DNA of 62,015 nt from positions 1 to 62,015 of the forward strand of contig JAFAZH010000051.1 of assembly GCA_019239895.1 (NCBI GenBank), in the 5' to 3' direction. Of this stretch, positions 16,201 to 23,895 are shown piece by piece. The position numbers and the translations under genes are program-made. This DNA comes from Abditibacteriaceae bacterium. GTDB taxonomy: Bacteria; Armatimonadota; Abditibacteriia; Abditibacteriales; Abditibacteriaceae. Numbering within the stretch: the stretch's first letter is position 1; every line of letters begins with the position of its first letter. Below the pieces are notes generated by a model. That model was given only the letters and a program-made list of their open reading frames with translations, did no database searches and was not told the origin of the DNA.

Positions 16201-16703
16201 ATCAAACGGGACTCACTGTGCTTTCAGCCCGGTTGCAGGAAGTCCATCCGCCCCAGGAGGTAGTGGCAGCCTATCGAGATGTTTCCAGTGCGGCAGAGGA
16301 AAAAGCCACCGTCACGAACCAGGCGGAAGGCTATCGTAATGAGACCATTCCCTTAGCGCACGGCCAAGCAGCACAGAATGTATCAATAGCGACTGGATAT
16401 ACCTTTGATCGTCTGCATCGCTCAATGGGAGATGCCAGTCACTTCCTGCAAATGCTCAATGGCTATCATCTGGGGCCACAGGTGAATGCCGACCGCATCT
16501 ATTTAGAAACTGTGGAACAGGCTTTGACGGGGCCGAACAAATTTATCATGGACCCGGCAGGCGGGGGACGACGGCAGATGTGGTTATCGGATGGGCAACT
16601 GGCCGGGCTGCCCGGTTTACCAACTCACGAAACCACAACTCCTGAACCTATAACTCCCGAAGCCGCGCCGGGCCAAGGCTTACCCTTGGAACCGGGGCAA
16701 TAG
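13275..16703 (+). CDS. P1B-type metal ATPase fused to an HflK-like SPFH domain
   Basis: This 1142-residue single frame joins two proteins. Residues about 40-735 are a P1B ATPase: TGES 197-200, metal-site CPC 301-303, phosphorylation motif DKTGTLT from D345, the SSHPIAAA nucleotide motif and GDGINDAP from G594. No N-terminal HMA domain is present. The last helix reads VEHQIASLLVVGNSLRLL, closer to Zn/Cd-type than Cu-type pumps. Residues about 780-1142 are HflK-like: a membrane anchor (GAVLALVACWLCSGIYCVP), GQVGVIQRFGQLV, GPGLHYRLPWPVERV and the C-terminal RIYLETVEQAL. HflK and HflC form membrane cages around FtsH. hflC and a second hflK-like gene follow directly. I see no stop, repeat or frame break at the junction. 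Confidence 0.88.
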   Translation: MEHTNHATTHPLNKPVAPDEAVDAPDEDGEEGGVSWNDVVLISFVAGMLLLNATGLFTQIFGLDTALIITFVGGYGIFWDSLSRLARGKIGGDLAVTIAAFAALAIGQYVAAAEVVLIMLIGTALESFAVGKTQGAIAALLQLAPTSATVLREGQETTIAADQLQPGDHILIRPGERLPADGIVRRGQSAVDQSALTGESLPSPKNVGDAVYTGTINQLGLLEVEVEAVGTNTTLAQVIQLIEEAAANKAPVERQADYWAGYFVPTIVSLGLLTFTFWYFVASAALDVALTRMASTLIIACPCALILATPTALAAAIGRCAKRGILTRGGVHLETIAAVNCVVFDKTGTLTQGQPQVTEAIGLNGHTRESVLRLAAIAEQGSSHPIAAAILKAYDATALQQDNSLPIMEPKSSTWPLKNTPNTEGARQATEVSRNGGPVKVRTDHATARAALWERAEFQPGLGMVAQQTGRQLLVGNLQLLTQHNIAITNEMEQTIHALEAKGQTTVVVVEEQTPVGVIAVADKIRPEASLVVNGLKSLGLERIVMLSGDAAPTVEAVARTIGIEEFKAGLFPADKVAYLRELQSSGYRIAMVGDGINDAPSLATADVGIAMGHGGADIAVEAADIVFVTDDLARLPETIVISRRALRTVRRSILWFALGLNGLSVVLSATGALAWIGNQLQNQWPNLFGAGGRDISPILAAVEHQIASLLVVGNSLRLLSGRVAWQPGDKMPVPDAHRPQPSPGTGRLGELIRYFVETPAVQALRRTPTTVTQTYQQHERWVQRGAVLALVACWLCSGIYCVPMGQVGVIQRFGQLVQSSAGPGLHYRLPWPVERVTVVDISGVRRAEIGFRTTPRTASSWLSPLSLNRSASSNLSPSEWSTVHSGNVQRVAEESLLLTGDEYLVDANLTLQYVVSDPTRFLFQNSDATTTLREAGETSLRRAVEHTPLEVLLTTGRAALEAHIQNDVQAACDHYQTGLTVLSARLQEVHPPQEVVAAYRDVSSAAEEKATVTNQAEGYRNETIPLAHGQAAQNVSIATGYTFDRLHRSMGDASHFLQMLNGYHLGPQVNADRIYLETVEQALTGPNKFIMDPAGGGRRQMWLSDGQLAGLPGLPTHETTTPEPITPEAAPGQGLPLEPGQ

Positions 16704-16739
16704 CAGAGGTTTATCAGAGGTCTTTGAGAGGTTTATAAT

Positions 16740-17630
16740 ATGAAAATCTTACAGCACTGGAAATGGCTCAGCGGCCTGTTAGTCATCCTACTCATCGGCA
16801 CAACCTTTTATCAGGTCGGAGAAGGCGAAGTTGCTATCGTCACGCAGTTTGGCCAGGTGGTGGCGGTAGTGCCGACTGCGGGCTTGCACATCAAATGGCC
16901 CTGGCAGAGCCGCATAGGTCTGGATGCCCGGCTGCAATCTTTTAATCCGGTGCCCTCCGAGTTGTTGACACGGGACAAGAAGAACCTCGTCGTGGATGGT
17001 TATGTGATGTGGCGTTTGGGCAATCCCCAGCGTTTTTTACAAGCCGTAGCAGACCGGATTGGAGCCGAGAGCCGGTTGCAGGATATGGTGAACTCAGAAC
17101 TCTCGATAGCTTTGGGCAATCACGATTTGAGTGACCTGATCTCGGTCAATGAAAAGCAGGTCAAAATTGCCTCGATTATGGCGGATGTAACCGACCGTTG
17201 TGTCGCCACTGCACGCAGTCAATATGGCATTGAGATTGTAGATGTGCGCTTGCGTCGCATCAATCTACCCGAAGAAAACAAAGAAAGTGTCTTTGCCCGG
17301 ATGCGTGCCGAACGAGACCGCATCGCCCGCCAATATCGCGCCCAGGGCACCGAGCAAGCGACCCGCATTAAAGCCGAAGCGGATCGGGCCAAGACACAAA
17401 TCCTCGCTCGCTCCTACGAGCAAGCAGAAAAGATAAAGGGACAGGGCGATGCCGGGGCGATGCAAATCTATGCCAATGCTTATAACCGTGATCCACAGTT
17501 TTATAAAATGACGCGCACTTTAGATGCCTACAAGAAATTCTTGAACGATAAAACTACCATCGTGCTTTCTTCGGATTCAGACCTGATGCGCCTATTATCC
17601 AGTGGGCACCTGTCAGGGAAGCCAAAATAG
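16740..17630 (+). CDS. hflC: HflC-like SPFH/band 7 membrane protein
   Basis: This 296-residue protein has one N-terminal helix (WLSGLLVILLIGTTFYQV) followed by the SPFH domain (EGEVAIVTQFGQVVAVVPTA, GLHIKWPWQS, LLTRDKKNLVVDGYVMWR). A long helical region carries the HflC hallmarks DVRLRRINLPEENKESVFAR and RMRAERDRIARQYRAQGTEQ. HflC assembles with HflK into a ring or cage that limits access to the FtsH protease. It starts 36 bases after the ATPase-SPFH fusion gene with GAGAGG upstream. The order fusion-hflC-hflK gives two HflK-type partners for one HflC. Confidence 0.9.
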   Translation: MKILQHWKWLSGLLVILLIGTTFYQVGEGEVAIVTQFGQVVAVVPTAGLHIKWPWQSRIGLDARLQSFNPVPSELLTRDKKNLVVDGYVMWRLGNPQRFLQAVADRIGAESRLQDMVNSELSIALGNHDLSDLISVNEKQVKIASIMADVTDRCVATARSQYGIEIVDVRLRRINLPEENKESVFARMRAERDRIARQYRAQGTEQATRIKAEADRAKTQILARSYEQAEKIKGQGDAGAMQIYANAYNRDPQFYKMTRTLDAYKKFLNDKTTIVLSSDSDLMRLLSSGHLSGKPK

Positions 17631-17692
17631 CAATGCTTTTATGCCGTACCAAAGCACACCCGACCAAGAGAACGATAGCGAAATGAATTGAT

Positions 17693-18844
17693 ATGTTGAC
17701 ACGACGCATGATGGGATTAGCCTGCGGATTATGGCTGCTCACTGGCATCTACATGGTGCGGGTGGACGAGCAAGCTGTCGTGCGACGCTTCGGCGGTGTG
17801 ATTGCGGATCATGTCCCGCCGGGTTTGCACCTTGGCTTACCCTGGGGCATTGATCGGGTAGATCGTCTTAAAGTGCGTGAGCAAAAGCGGCTTAATGTGG
17901 GTTTCGAGTTCACCGATGCCACCCTGGGACGGCCCGGCAATACCGCCTATAGCGAGTTTTTCACGGGGGATCAGAACCTCATCAATATTGAACTCCTGGT
18001 TCAATACACTATTCGTGATCCTCGCTCTTACCTGTTTGCGGCAGCGAATGTGGAAGATGTATTGCGTCAGGCAGCCGAGGCCGCCGTCACGAATTCCGTG
18101 GCTCCGCGTCCGGTGGATACGCTGCTGACTACGGGCAAGCTGGCCGTGCAGGGCGAGTTACGCCGCAGGCTACAGCAATCAAGCGATGATTACGGGTTAG
18201 GAGTCATTATCACTAGCGTGAATATTCAGGCCGTGACGCCGCCCTTGAAAGTTGCGGATGCTTTTCGAGAGGTCGCCAGCGCCCGCGAAGACCGTGACCG
18301 CATCATTCAGGAAGCCCACAGTTACGCCAATGCGACTATCCCTGCCGCCCAGGGCGAAGGAGCCAAACTGCATGAGGAAGCCATCGCTTATCATGACCAG
18401 AAGCTCCTCCAGGCGCGTGGTGATGCTGAGCGATTTGTCCAGGCTTATGATGCTTATCGCCGTTCGCCCGATGTCAGTAGCACCCGACTCTACCTGGAAA
18501 CTGTCGAGCAAATTATGCCACGCCTCAAAATTATCTCGCTGGATCGCAACGGGGGCCACACTCCCATTGACCTGAACCTACTGCCGCGTGTCAACCAGGC
18601 GAAAACGGATAATCCAGGTTCCACTGCACTACCGGGTGCGGGTGCCCCTCCGGGAGCGTTGCCAGGAAACGTGGGAAGTAGCAGCAATAGCACTGGCACT
18701 GCGAGCAGTAGTAGTATGAATATGTATTCCCCTGGTGCCGGAACGAATGACTCACCCGGAACGAACGGGTCAGGAGGTACTGGTGTCAATGCTCTCATCC
18801 CGCCTCCAGCGGTTGCTGGAGCCAATGCAACGCCGCAACCGTAA
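17693..18844 (+). CDS. HflK-like SPFH/band 7 membrane protein
   Basis: This 383-residue protein has an N-terminal helix (MMGLACGLWLLTGIYMV), then the SPFH domain (EQAVVRRFGGVIADHVPPGL, HLGLPWGIDRVDRLKVRE). The HflK-type segment is VIITSVNIQAVTPPLKVADA, with AFREVASAREDRDRIIQEA and SSTRLYLETVEQIMP. This ending is the same as in the SPFH half of the ATPase fusion upstream. The last 90 residues are a Gly/Ser/Pro-rich tail (SSSNSTGTASSSSMN) of low complexity. The next gene starts inside its end. With HflC it probably forms a membrane cage. Why two HflK forms occur together is unclear. Confidence 0.87.
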   Translation: MLTRRMMGLACGLWLLTGIYMVRVDEQAVVRRFGGVIADHVPPGLHLGLPWGIDRVDRLKVREQKRLNVGFEFTDATLGRPGNTAYSEFFTGDQNLINIELLVQYTIRDPRSYLFAAANVEDVLRQAAEAAVTNSVAPRPVDTLLTTGKLAVQGELRRRLQQSSDDYGLGVIITSVNIQAVTPPLKVADAFREVASAREDRDRIIQEAHSYANATIPAAQGEGAKLHEEAIAYHDQKLLQARGDAERFVQAYDAYRRSPDVSSTRLYLETVEQIMPRLKIISLDRNGGHTPIDLNLLPRVNQAKTDNPGSTALPGAGAPPGALPGNVGSSSNSTGTASSSSMNMYSPGAGTNDSPGTNGSGGTGVNALIPPPAVAGANATPQP

Positions 18845-19397
18845 ACTACCACCGCAGCTAAAGTTCATGGTTGTGGTACTTCTGGCCGCCGCCGCCAGCG
18901 GACTCTATTCGACACTTGCGCGCTCCCGCTCCGTAGAGCAGGTAGGAGCAGATACAAGTGAGACCACCCGACAGGCCATCGCCGCAGAAACGGCAGAGGA
19001 ATCTAAAAGGGCATTAGCCCAGCCTGTGGAGAATGCCTTTGAAGCGGCCCGCAAAGGCGACCTGGAGCGTTATCTATCCCAGTTCACCAACCCTTTGCGC
19101 GAGCAATTGAATCGCACCCGCACTCAGCAGGGTGAAGGCTACCTGCGTCGCTACCTCACGCAACTGACCGGTACTATTAAGGGAGTCGCAGTAGACTTGA
19201 CTCGAAAGGAAGAGGTGGGGCCAGACCTGGTCCGTATACACGTTGAACTCATCTATGCCGATCACAACGAGTCTCAACCCTTTGTAATGCGACAAGAGAA
19301 CGGTTCTTGGCGCATCAGCAAAATCGAGAGTTTGCGTTCTGCCCCCACACTGATTCCCTATGGCACCCCGCTCGAAGACGTGCCTACCGCTCGTTAG
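18825..19397 (+). CDS. Membrane-anchored NTF2-like protein in the SPFH operon
   Basis: From the ATG at 18825 this is 190 residues: a basic start (MQRRNRKLPPQLK), one helix (FMVVVLLAAAASGLYSTLA), a helical linker, and a compact domain with FEAARKGDLERYLSQFTNPL and the end FVMRQENGSWRISKIESL. That last strand is typical of DUF4878/NTF2-like secreted domains. The frame overlaps the 3' end of the HflK-like gene by 20 bases, and GGAG lies three bases before the ATG. Two upstream ATGs (18735, 18789) are possible but would overlap more. Its place in the operon suggests a partner of the SPFH complex, facing the periplasm. Confidence 0.65.
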   Translation: MQRRNRKLPPQLKFMVVVLLAAAASGLYSTLARSRSVEQVGADTSETTRQAIAAETAEESKRALAQPVENAFEAARKGDLERYLSQFTNPLREQLNRTRTQQGEGYLRRYLTQLTGTIKGVAVDLTRKEEVGPDLVRIHVELIYADHNESQPFVMRQENGSWRISKIESLRSAPTLIPYGTPLEDVPTAR

Positions 19398-19495
19398 ATG
19401 TTATTCATGGTTAATCCCGACAAATAATCTCTAAGCTAGAGCAGGATATATGAGCATCCTCCGATTTAATCCCTTATGAAACAGTAGGATAGATT

Positions 19496-20818
19496 CTACT
19501 TTGGTTCAGCACTTGGCTCTATCTGGGGCACCAAGAGATGAATAGCCAGCCAGGAGAATACATACATCGTCGAAGCCCAGATAAAGAGGATCACGTAATT
19601 TCCGGCCTTGTCCAACACAAAGCCAACGGCCTGAGCCACAAACATACTCGCAATGCCCGACACCAAACCGCCTAACCCCACCACAGAACTGACGGCCTGC
19701 CGGGGCATGGTATCGGAAACGAAAGTATAAAGATTCGCCGACCAACCCTGGTGCGCGGCTGCCGCCAGCCCTACCAGCAAGACGGCACCCCACAGGCTGG
19801 GCACTGAGGCTGCGGCAAAGACTGGCACCACGCAAAGGGCGCAGATCAACAAGGCGATTTTGCGGGCGCGATTGACACTCATACCTTTGCCGATGAGTTG
19901 TGAGGGCAACCATCCCCCGCTGACACTGCCGATGATAGACAGCATATAGATGACCATGACCGGAGTGCCAATGGCTGCGAGCGTCAGGTGGAAACGCTTC
20001 TGTAAAAAGTCGGGAATCCAGAAGAGGTAAAACCACCAGACCGGCCCGGCCAGGACGCCCGCGATCATGTAGGCCCAGACCGCTCGATAGCGCAGCAAGT
20101 CCAGCCAGGGCACTGTCACTGCTGGCTCAACCGCTTGCACCCGGCCCATTTCGATGTAGGCACGTTCCCCATGCGAGAGGCGGGGATGCTTGTCCGGTAT
20201 TTCATAAATCAGCACCCAGGCAAAAATCCAAAAGATGCCGAGGGCACCGGTGATATAAAAGGCACTGGGCCAGCCGAAATGGATAGCCAACCAGGGCACA
20301 ATGAGTGGGCAGATAATCGCGCCGATATTGCTGCCTGTGTTGAAAATGCCAGTCGCCAGTGCCCGCTCCTTAATGGGAAACCATTCACTAACGGCTTTAA
20401 TGGCTGCCGGGAAGTTGCCGCCCTCAGCGATACCAAGCCCCAAGCGAGCCACGCTGAACCCCATGACGGAACGCACCACGCCATGCGCGGCGCAGGCCAC
20501 GCTCCAGCAAAACGCTGCGAGGGGCAACCCACGCTTGACCCCAATCCGATCCATCAAGCGGCCCCCAAAGAGATAACCCAAAGCATAGGCAAATTGGAAG
20601 GCCGTCACAATGTTAGCGTAATCATGTTCGTTCCAACCCAAGTCATGCGACAGTTGAGGCTTCAGCAGGCTGATGATCTGGCGATCCATGTAATTGATAG
20701 TCGTTGAGAAGAACAGCAGGGCGCAGATGGCCCAGCGAAAGTTACCGACAACTCCGCCAGCGGTTTCCAATCCAATATTTAGAGCACTTGTTGCTCGTGT
20801 CTCTTCTACTTGCGCCAT
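19496..20818 (-). CDS. MFS uronate transporter (ExuT-like, ACS family)
   Basis: This 440-residue protein (from ATG 20818) has about twelve membrane helices and the anion:cation symporter family pattern: FFSTTINYMDRQIISLLKP, FGGRLMDRIGVKRGL, GIAEGGNFPAAIKAVSEWFP, ERALATGIFNTGSNIGA. ExuT-type members of this family import hexuronates with protons, and the pectin-degrading and uronate-isomerase genes downstream make galacturonate the likely substrate. The 30-codon upstream extension of the frame lacks family similarity. It is last in the minus-strand pectin locus and has its own 248-base upstream region holding two REP-like elements. Confidence 0.88.
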   Translation of the reverse strand: MAQVEETRATSALNIGLETAGGVVGNFRWAICALLFFSTTINYMDRQIISLLKPQLSHDLGWNEHDYANIVTAFQFAYALGYLFGGRLMDRIGVKRGLPLAAFCWSVACAAHGVVRSVMGFSVARLGLGIAEGGNFPAAIKAVSEWFPIKERALATGIFNTGSNIGAIICPLIVPWLAIHFGWPSAFYITGALGIFWIFAWVLIYEIPDKHPRLSHGERAYIEMGRVQAVEPAVTVPWLDLLRYRAVWAYMIAGVLAGPVWWFYLFWIPDFLQKRFHLTLAAIGTPVMVIYMLSIIGSVSGGWLPSQLIGKGMSVNRARKIALLICALCVVPVFAAASVPSLWGAVLLVGLAAAAHQGWSANLYTFVSDTMPRQAVSSVVGLGGLVSGIASMFVAQAVGFVLDKAGNYVILFIWASTMYVFSWLAIHLLVPQIEPSAEPK

Positions 20819-20898
20819 GATGGTTCTTTCTTGATTCAGGTTGCTCCCCTTGAGCCTGTCATTCCGGTCGCAACGCCAATTAAGGCTGACGCACCACT

Positions 20899-20945
20899 CG
20901 CCGCTCAAGCAGCGGGCTGAATTGAGAAGCCCCCTGAGCGGGGCT
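20899..20945 (+). repeat. REP-like element, copy 1
   Basis: This 47-base element has two small stem-loops: CCGCT-caagc-AGCGG, then AGCCCC-ctgagc-GGGGCT. The same 47 bases recur in reverse orientation at 27687-27733 with about three differences, and a diverged relative lies at 20989-21037. It sits upstream of the ExuT-like gene and downstream of the GH28 gene. Confidence 0.7.
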
Positions 20946-20988
20946 GTATCGGGTTATAGTTACATTACGATTACGCAAGAACTGCTAT

Positions 20989-21037
20989 AGCCCGGTTCAC
21001 CGGGCTTTTACCCTCAGTCCACTGCTTTAGCGACGGG
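20989..21037 (-). repeat. REP-like element, diverged copy
   Basis: AGCCCGGTTCACCGGGCT followed by a second, weaker half (CAGTCCACTGCTTTAGCGAC) aligns with the minus-strand orientation of the element at 20899-20945. With that copy it forms an inverted pair in one intergenic region, similar in layout to BIME pairs. Confidence 0.55.
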
Positions 21038-21066
21038 TCTGCTTTAGTCCTGATTCTACAAGGCCG

Positions 21067-22479
21067 TTAATTGGCGGGCGGCGCTTGAGCTACCAACGCG
21101 ATGCCTTCATGTGGTGTTTTCGTTCGTAACCGCGCCGTATCTACGCCACTTGAACTGCGCTGGATTAAGGCAGGCCCGTTATCAGTATCAATCACGACAT
21201 CTTGAAAGGAAATCTCCTGCGCATTGGTGCAGGTAAAACCGGTGGCGGCCTGAATATGCACGTTATTGAAAGTGAGATTCTCGACTGGCATCTCGCGCAA
21301 GCCCATTACACTTCCGGCGTCCTTGGCACCACGAGCCGTAATGTTGCTAAAGAGAAAGTCGCGGAAACGCGGAGTGCCTTCGTTCACCGGGAAAACATCG
21401 GTCGGCCTATCGTTGCCCATATAAAAGGCGGTGATGAGGAATGGGTGTGGCACATCCTGCATCGCCACGTTCGTCACGGCCAATCCCTCCACCACCCCAC
21501 CGCGTCCACGCTGAGACTTAATGCGAATCCCGTTATCTGTGCCTTGGAAGACGCAGTTAGTAACGGTGACGTTGCGCACCCCACCCGACATCTCGCTGCC
21601 GATAGTGACACCTCCGTGCCCATGCAGCATGACGCAGTTCATAATGGTGATATTTTCGCTCGGCTTGCCCATGCGCCGCCCCAGTTCGTCCTGCCCTGAC
21701 TTGAGCGTAACGCAATCGTCACCAGTATCAATGCGACAATTCAAGATTTGCACGTTGCGGCAACTCTCAGGATTAATGCCATCGGTATTGGGCGACGGCA
21801 CCGGAGTTTGAATGGTGACCCCATCCACGCGCACGAACTCGCATAGCAGGGGATGAATATTCCACTCCGGGGAATTGGTCAGGTTTATTCGCTCAATGAC
21901 GATATCCTTGCAGCGCACTAAGCGAATGAGTTGCGGACGGTCAGTGGAAGCCGAGGACGAAGTGGGAAGCCTGGCAGGTCCAGCCGAAGCCGTACTTGCC
22001 CCGGCACTTTTAGCCTTAGCCTTGGCAGCCAGAATAGGCTGCCACCACACCTGACCCTGCCCATCAATCTTGCCCCGCCCGGTGATGGTAATATTTTCAG
22101 CATTTTCCGCATAGATGAGCGAAGCGATGATTTGCTTGCCTTCGCTCCATACACTATTAACCATCAGGTAGTCTTTTGGATTCTCACTGCCGAGAATGGT
22201 CGCGCCACCAGCGATTTCTAAAGTGACATGGCTCTGCATAACGATGGTGCCAGTCAAATAAATTCCAGGCGGCAGATAGACAACGCCACCGCCTGCCTTA
22301 GCGCAGGCAGTAACCGCCTGATTGAGCGCGGCAGTTTCCAAATGCTTACCATCACCAATGGCCCCGTAGTCGCGCACGTTGAAGACTCCGCTTGAGTCGG
22401 CGGCTGTGGCGGCGTGCAGCGTGGCAGAAGCAACTAACCACAAAAAAAGTCTGAGAGTTTTCATAAGTGATAATTTCAT
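21067..22479 (-). CDS. Secreted polygalacturonase (GH28)
   Basis: GH28 enzymes hydrolyse alpha-1,4-galacturonan. From the ATG at 22479 this is 470 residues with a signal peptide (TLRLFLWLVASATLHAATA). It has a pectate-lyase-like N-terminal block (VFNVRDYGAIGDGKHLETAA) and the catalytic set in order: NTDGINPES, RIDTGDDCVTLKSG, HGHGGVTIGSE and GIRIKSQRGRGG. A slightly longer start at 22497 lies inside an inverted repeat (22492-22597) and is less likely. About 20 residues after NPKDYLMVN a low-complexity insert (AKAKAKSAGASTASAGPA) is seen. It acts outside the cytoplasm to cut pectin for the transporter and isomerase pathway encoded around it. Confidence 0.92.
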   Translation of the reverse strand: MKLSLMKTLRLFLWLVASATLHAATAADSSGVFNVRDYGAIGDGKHLETAALNQAVTACAKAGGGVVYLPPGIYLTGTIVMQSHVTLEIAGGATILGSENPKDYLMVNSVWSEGKQIIASLIYAENAENITITGRGKIDGQGQVWWQPILAAKAKAKSAGASTASAGPARLPTSSSASTDRPQLIRLVRCKDIVIERINLTNSPEWNIHPLLCEFVRVDGVTIQTPVPSPNTDGINPESCRNVQILNCRIDTGDDCVTLKSGQDELGRRMGKPSENITIMNCVMLHGHGGVTIGSEMSGGVRNVTVTNCVFQGTDNGIRIKSQRGRGGVVEGLAVTNVAMQDVPHPFLITAFYMGNDRPTDVFPVNEGTPRFRDFLFSNITARGAKDAGSVMGLREMPVENLTFNNVHIQAATGFTCTNAQEISFQDVVIDTDNGPALIQRSSSGVDTARLRTKTPHEGIALVAQAPPAN

Positions 22480-22491
22480 CGTTTGAGATTG

Positions 22492-22597
22492 TGTCATTCC
22501 GAGCGGAGTGCAACGCAGTCGAGGAATCTTGAGATGACATCACATGACTTCGGTGCTAAAGATTCCTCGACTCCACTGCGTTTCGCTCGGAATGACA
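22492..22597. repeat. Inverted repeat with GTCATTCCGAGCG-type arms
   Basis: The two ends (TGTCATTCCGAGCG... and ...CGCTCGGAATGACA) and inner arms (CGAGGAATCTT / AAGATTCCTCG) form an imperfect 36-base inverted repeat around a loop of about 30 bases. The same kind of 'CATTCCGAGCG...GAGGAATCT' palindrome is scattered in many bacterial genomes. It lies between the GH28 and pectinesterase genes and overlaps the longest possible start of the GH28 gene. Confidence 0.65.
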
Positions 22598-22640
22598 TCG
22601 GTGTAACGGATTCCTGCGTAAGCCCTGATAATTTGATTCG

Positions 22641-23693
22641 TTACTGATTCTTAGCAGCCAGAGCCTGTGCAGCGTTCCAGTCCTTGAAGATGTTGCTGAG
22701 CGTGTATTGAGCCGCTGCTTCGGCAGTCAACTGCCTTGCCCACAGCGCACGCGCCGTCAGGTCAATCGCTTTGCCCTCTGGAGTCTTGCTGCCATACTCT
22801 TCCGCGCGGCAAGTTTTTTCCCGACCAGCCCACTCGCTCCATCCCTTCGCACTGATGTGGTCGTCCAGAACACAGTTGATGAACACAGATTGTCCGTAGT
22901 CGCGCCACGGACGCATCAGGGTAGAACTACCCGTTTTAACACCAGGGCCTTTGATGAGGTGGCAATGGAGGAATATAAAACCGTAGGGCTGATCCTGCGG
23001 TGTACTGGGAGCCGTCTGGGGGCCTCCGACATCCCGAATTTCGGTGATGTTGCAGCGGTCATAGACAGCCGTCGCACCGCCAAAAATAAAATCTACTGAC
23101 CCGGTGATGTCGCACTGCTGATAATAGTGACGGCCTCGATTGTCAAGAATGGTGTCTTGCCACCCCAGAAAACGGCAGTGGCGAAACGCGATCCGGTCGC
23201 CATCAATGCGGATGGCCAATGCCTGCCCTTTGGGGCCAGCCGCATTCTCGAAAGTGATGTTTTCTGCCGTGAAGTCATCCGCATCAATGTAGGTAGAAGG
23301 AGTGCGGAATGTCCCGATTGGCTTTCCGTCCGGGCCAGGCACATTGGCATACAGGTCGTAGGTCAGCACCGTCCGGGCCGCGTCCTCGCCCACAAAACGC
23401 AGAAAGCGTTTTTCCCGCTGCACATAGAGTTGCTCCCGATAAGTGCCCGGCTTAATGTGAATAACCGTTGGCTTATCGGCACTGCCAGTGGGTGCAGCGT
23501 TGATGGCTTCCTGCACCGCCTTGTACTGCCCGCTGCCATCCGCAGCAACGACCAAGCTGTTTATTTGCGGCAAGGCGTCTTGACCTGGCTTGGCAATACT
23601 ACCTCCCGCCGCCACAGCTTGGCCGTGCGCTAGGCCACCAAACAGCATCATGGTTAGGGTTAATATCTCATATCTTAACTTCATATTAAGCAT
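22641..23693 (-). CDS. Secreted pectinesterase (CE8)
   Basis: This 350-residue protein has a signal peptide (LTLTMMLFGGLAHGQAVAA) and the CE8 beta-helix motifs: VVAADGSGQYKAVQEAINAA, IKPGTYREQLYV, GPKGQALAIRIDGDRIAFRH, CRFLGWQDTIL with the catalytic Asp region, and CDITGSVDFIFGGATAVYDR with the second Asp. Pectinesterases remove methyl esters from galacturonan, making it a substrate for the GH28 enzymes next to it. A CAACCGGTTG palindrome 141 bases upstream of the start is the likely site of LacI-type control. Confidence 0.93.
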   Translation of the reverse strand: MLNMKLRYEILTLTMMLFGGLAHGQAVAAGGSIAKPGQDALPQINSLVVAADGSGQYKAVQEAINAAPTGSADKPTVIHIKPGTYREQLYVQREKRFLRFVGEDAARTVLTYDLYANVPGPDGKPIGTFRTPSTYIDADDFTAENITFENAAGPKGQALAIRIDGDRIAFRHCRFLGWQDTILDNRGRHYYQQCDITGSVDFIFGGATAVYDRCNITEIRDVGGPQTAPSTPQDQPYGFIFLHCHLIKGPGVKTGSSTLMRPWRDYGQSVFINCVLDDHISAKGWSEWAGREKTCRAEEYGSKTPEGKAIDLTARALWARQLTAEAAAQYTLSNIFKDWNAAQALAAKNQ

Positions 23694-23723
23694 TACTCTC
23701 TTGAGACTGATACAGCGAACTAA

Positions 23724-23776
23724 CCCCTCACCCCCAGCCCCTCTCCCTCACAGGGAGAGGGGCTGGGGGTGAGGGG
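23724..23776. repeat. Perfect GC-rich palindrome (25-bp arms)
   Basis: CCCCTCACCCCCAGCCCCTC plus TCCCT, a three-base centre, and its exact complement form a perfect hairpin. It stands upstream of the pectinesterase start and downstream of uxaC on the minus strand. No U tract follows on either strand. 'CCCTCACCCCCAGCCCCTCTC' palindromes are a known dispersed repeat type. It might block transcription read-through from uxaC. Confidence 0.65.
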
Positions 23777-23833
23777 CCACCGTAGTGCTAACTCACTGCG
23801 TAGAATGACTCTTTAATAGCAATAGCCTATGAA

Positions 23834-23843
23834 CAACCGGTTG
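23834..23843. promoter_or_regulatory. Putative LacI-family operator
   Basis: The perfect palindrome CAACCGGTTG (flanks A and A) is the core also found twice before the DUF1559 gene next to the lacI-type gene. CG-centred palindromes of this type are standard LacI-family sites. It lies 141 bases upstream of the pectinesterase start and just past the end of uxaC. Confidence 0.5.
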
Positions 23844-23895
23844 ACCTATAAGGTCAAAAAAAGCCTGAACCAGACCACGTAAATGATTAAAGCGA

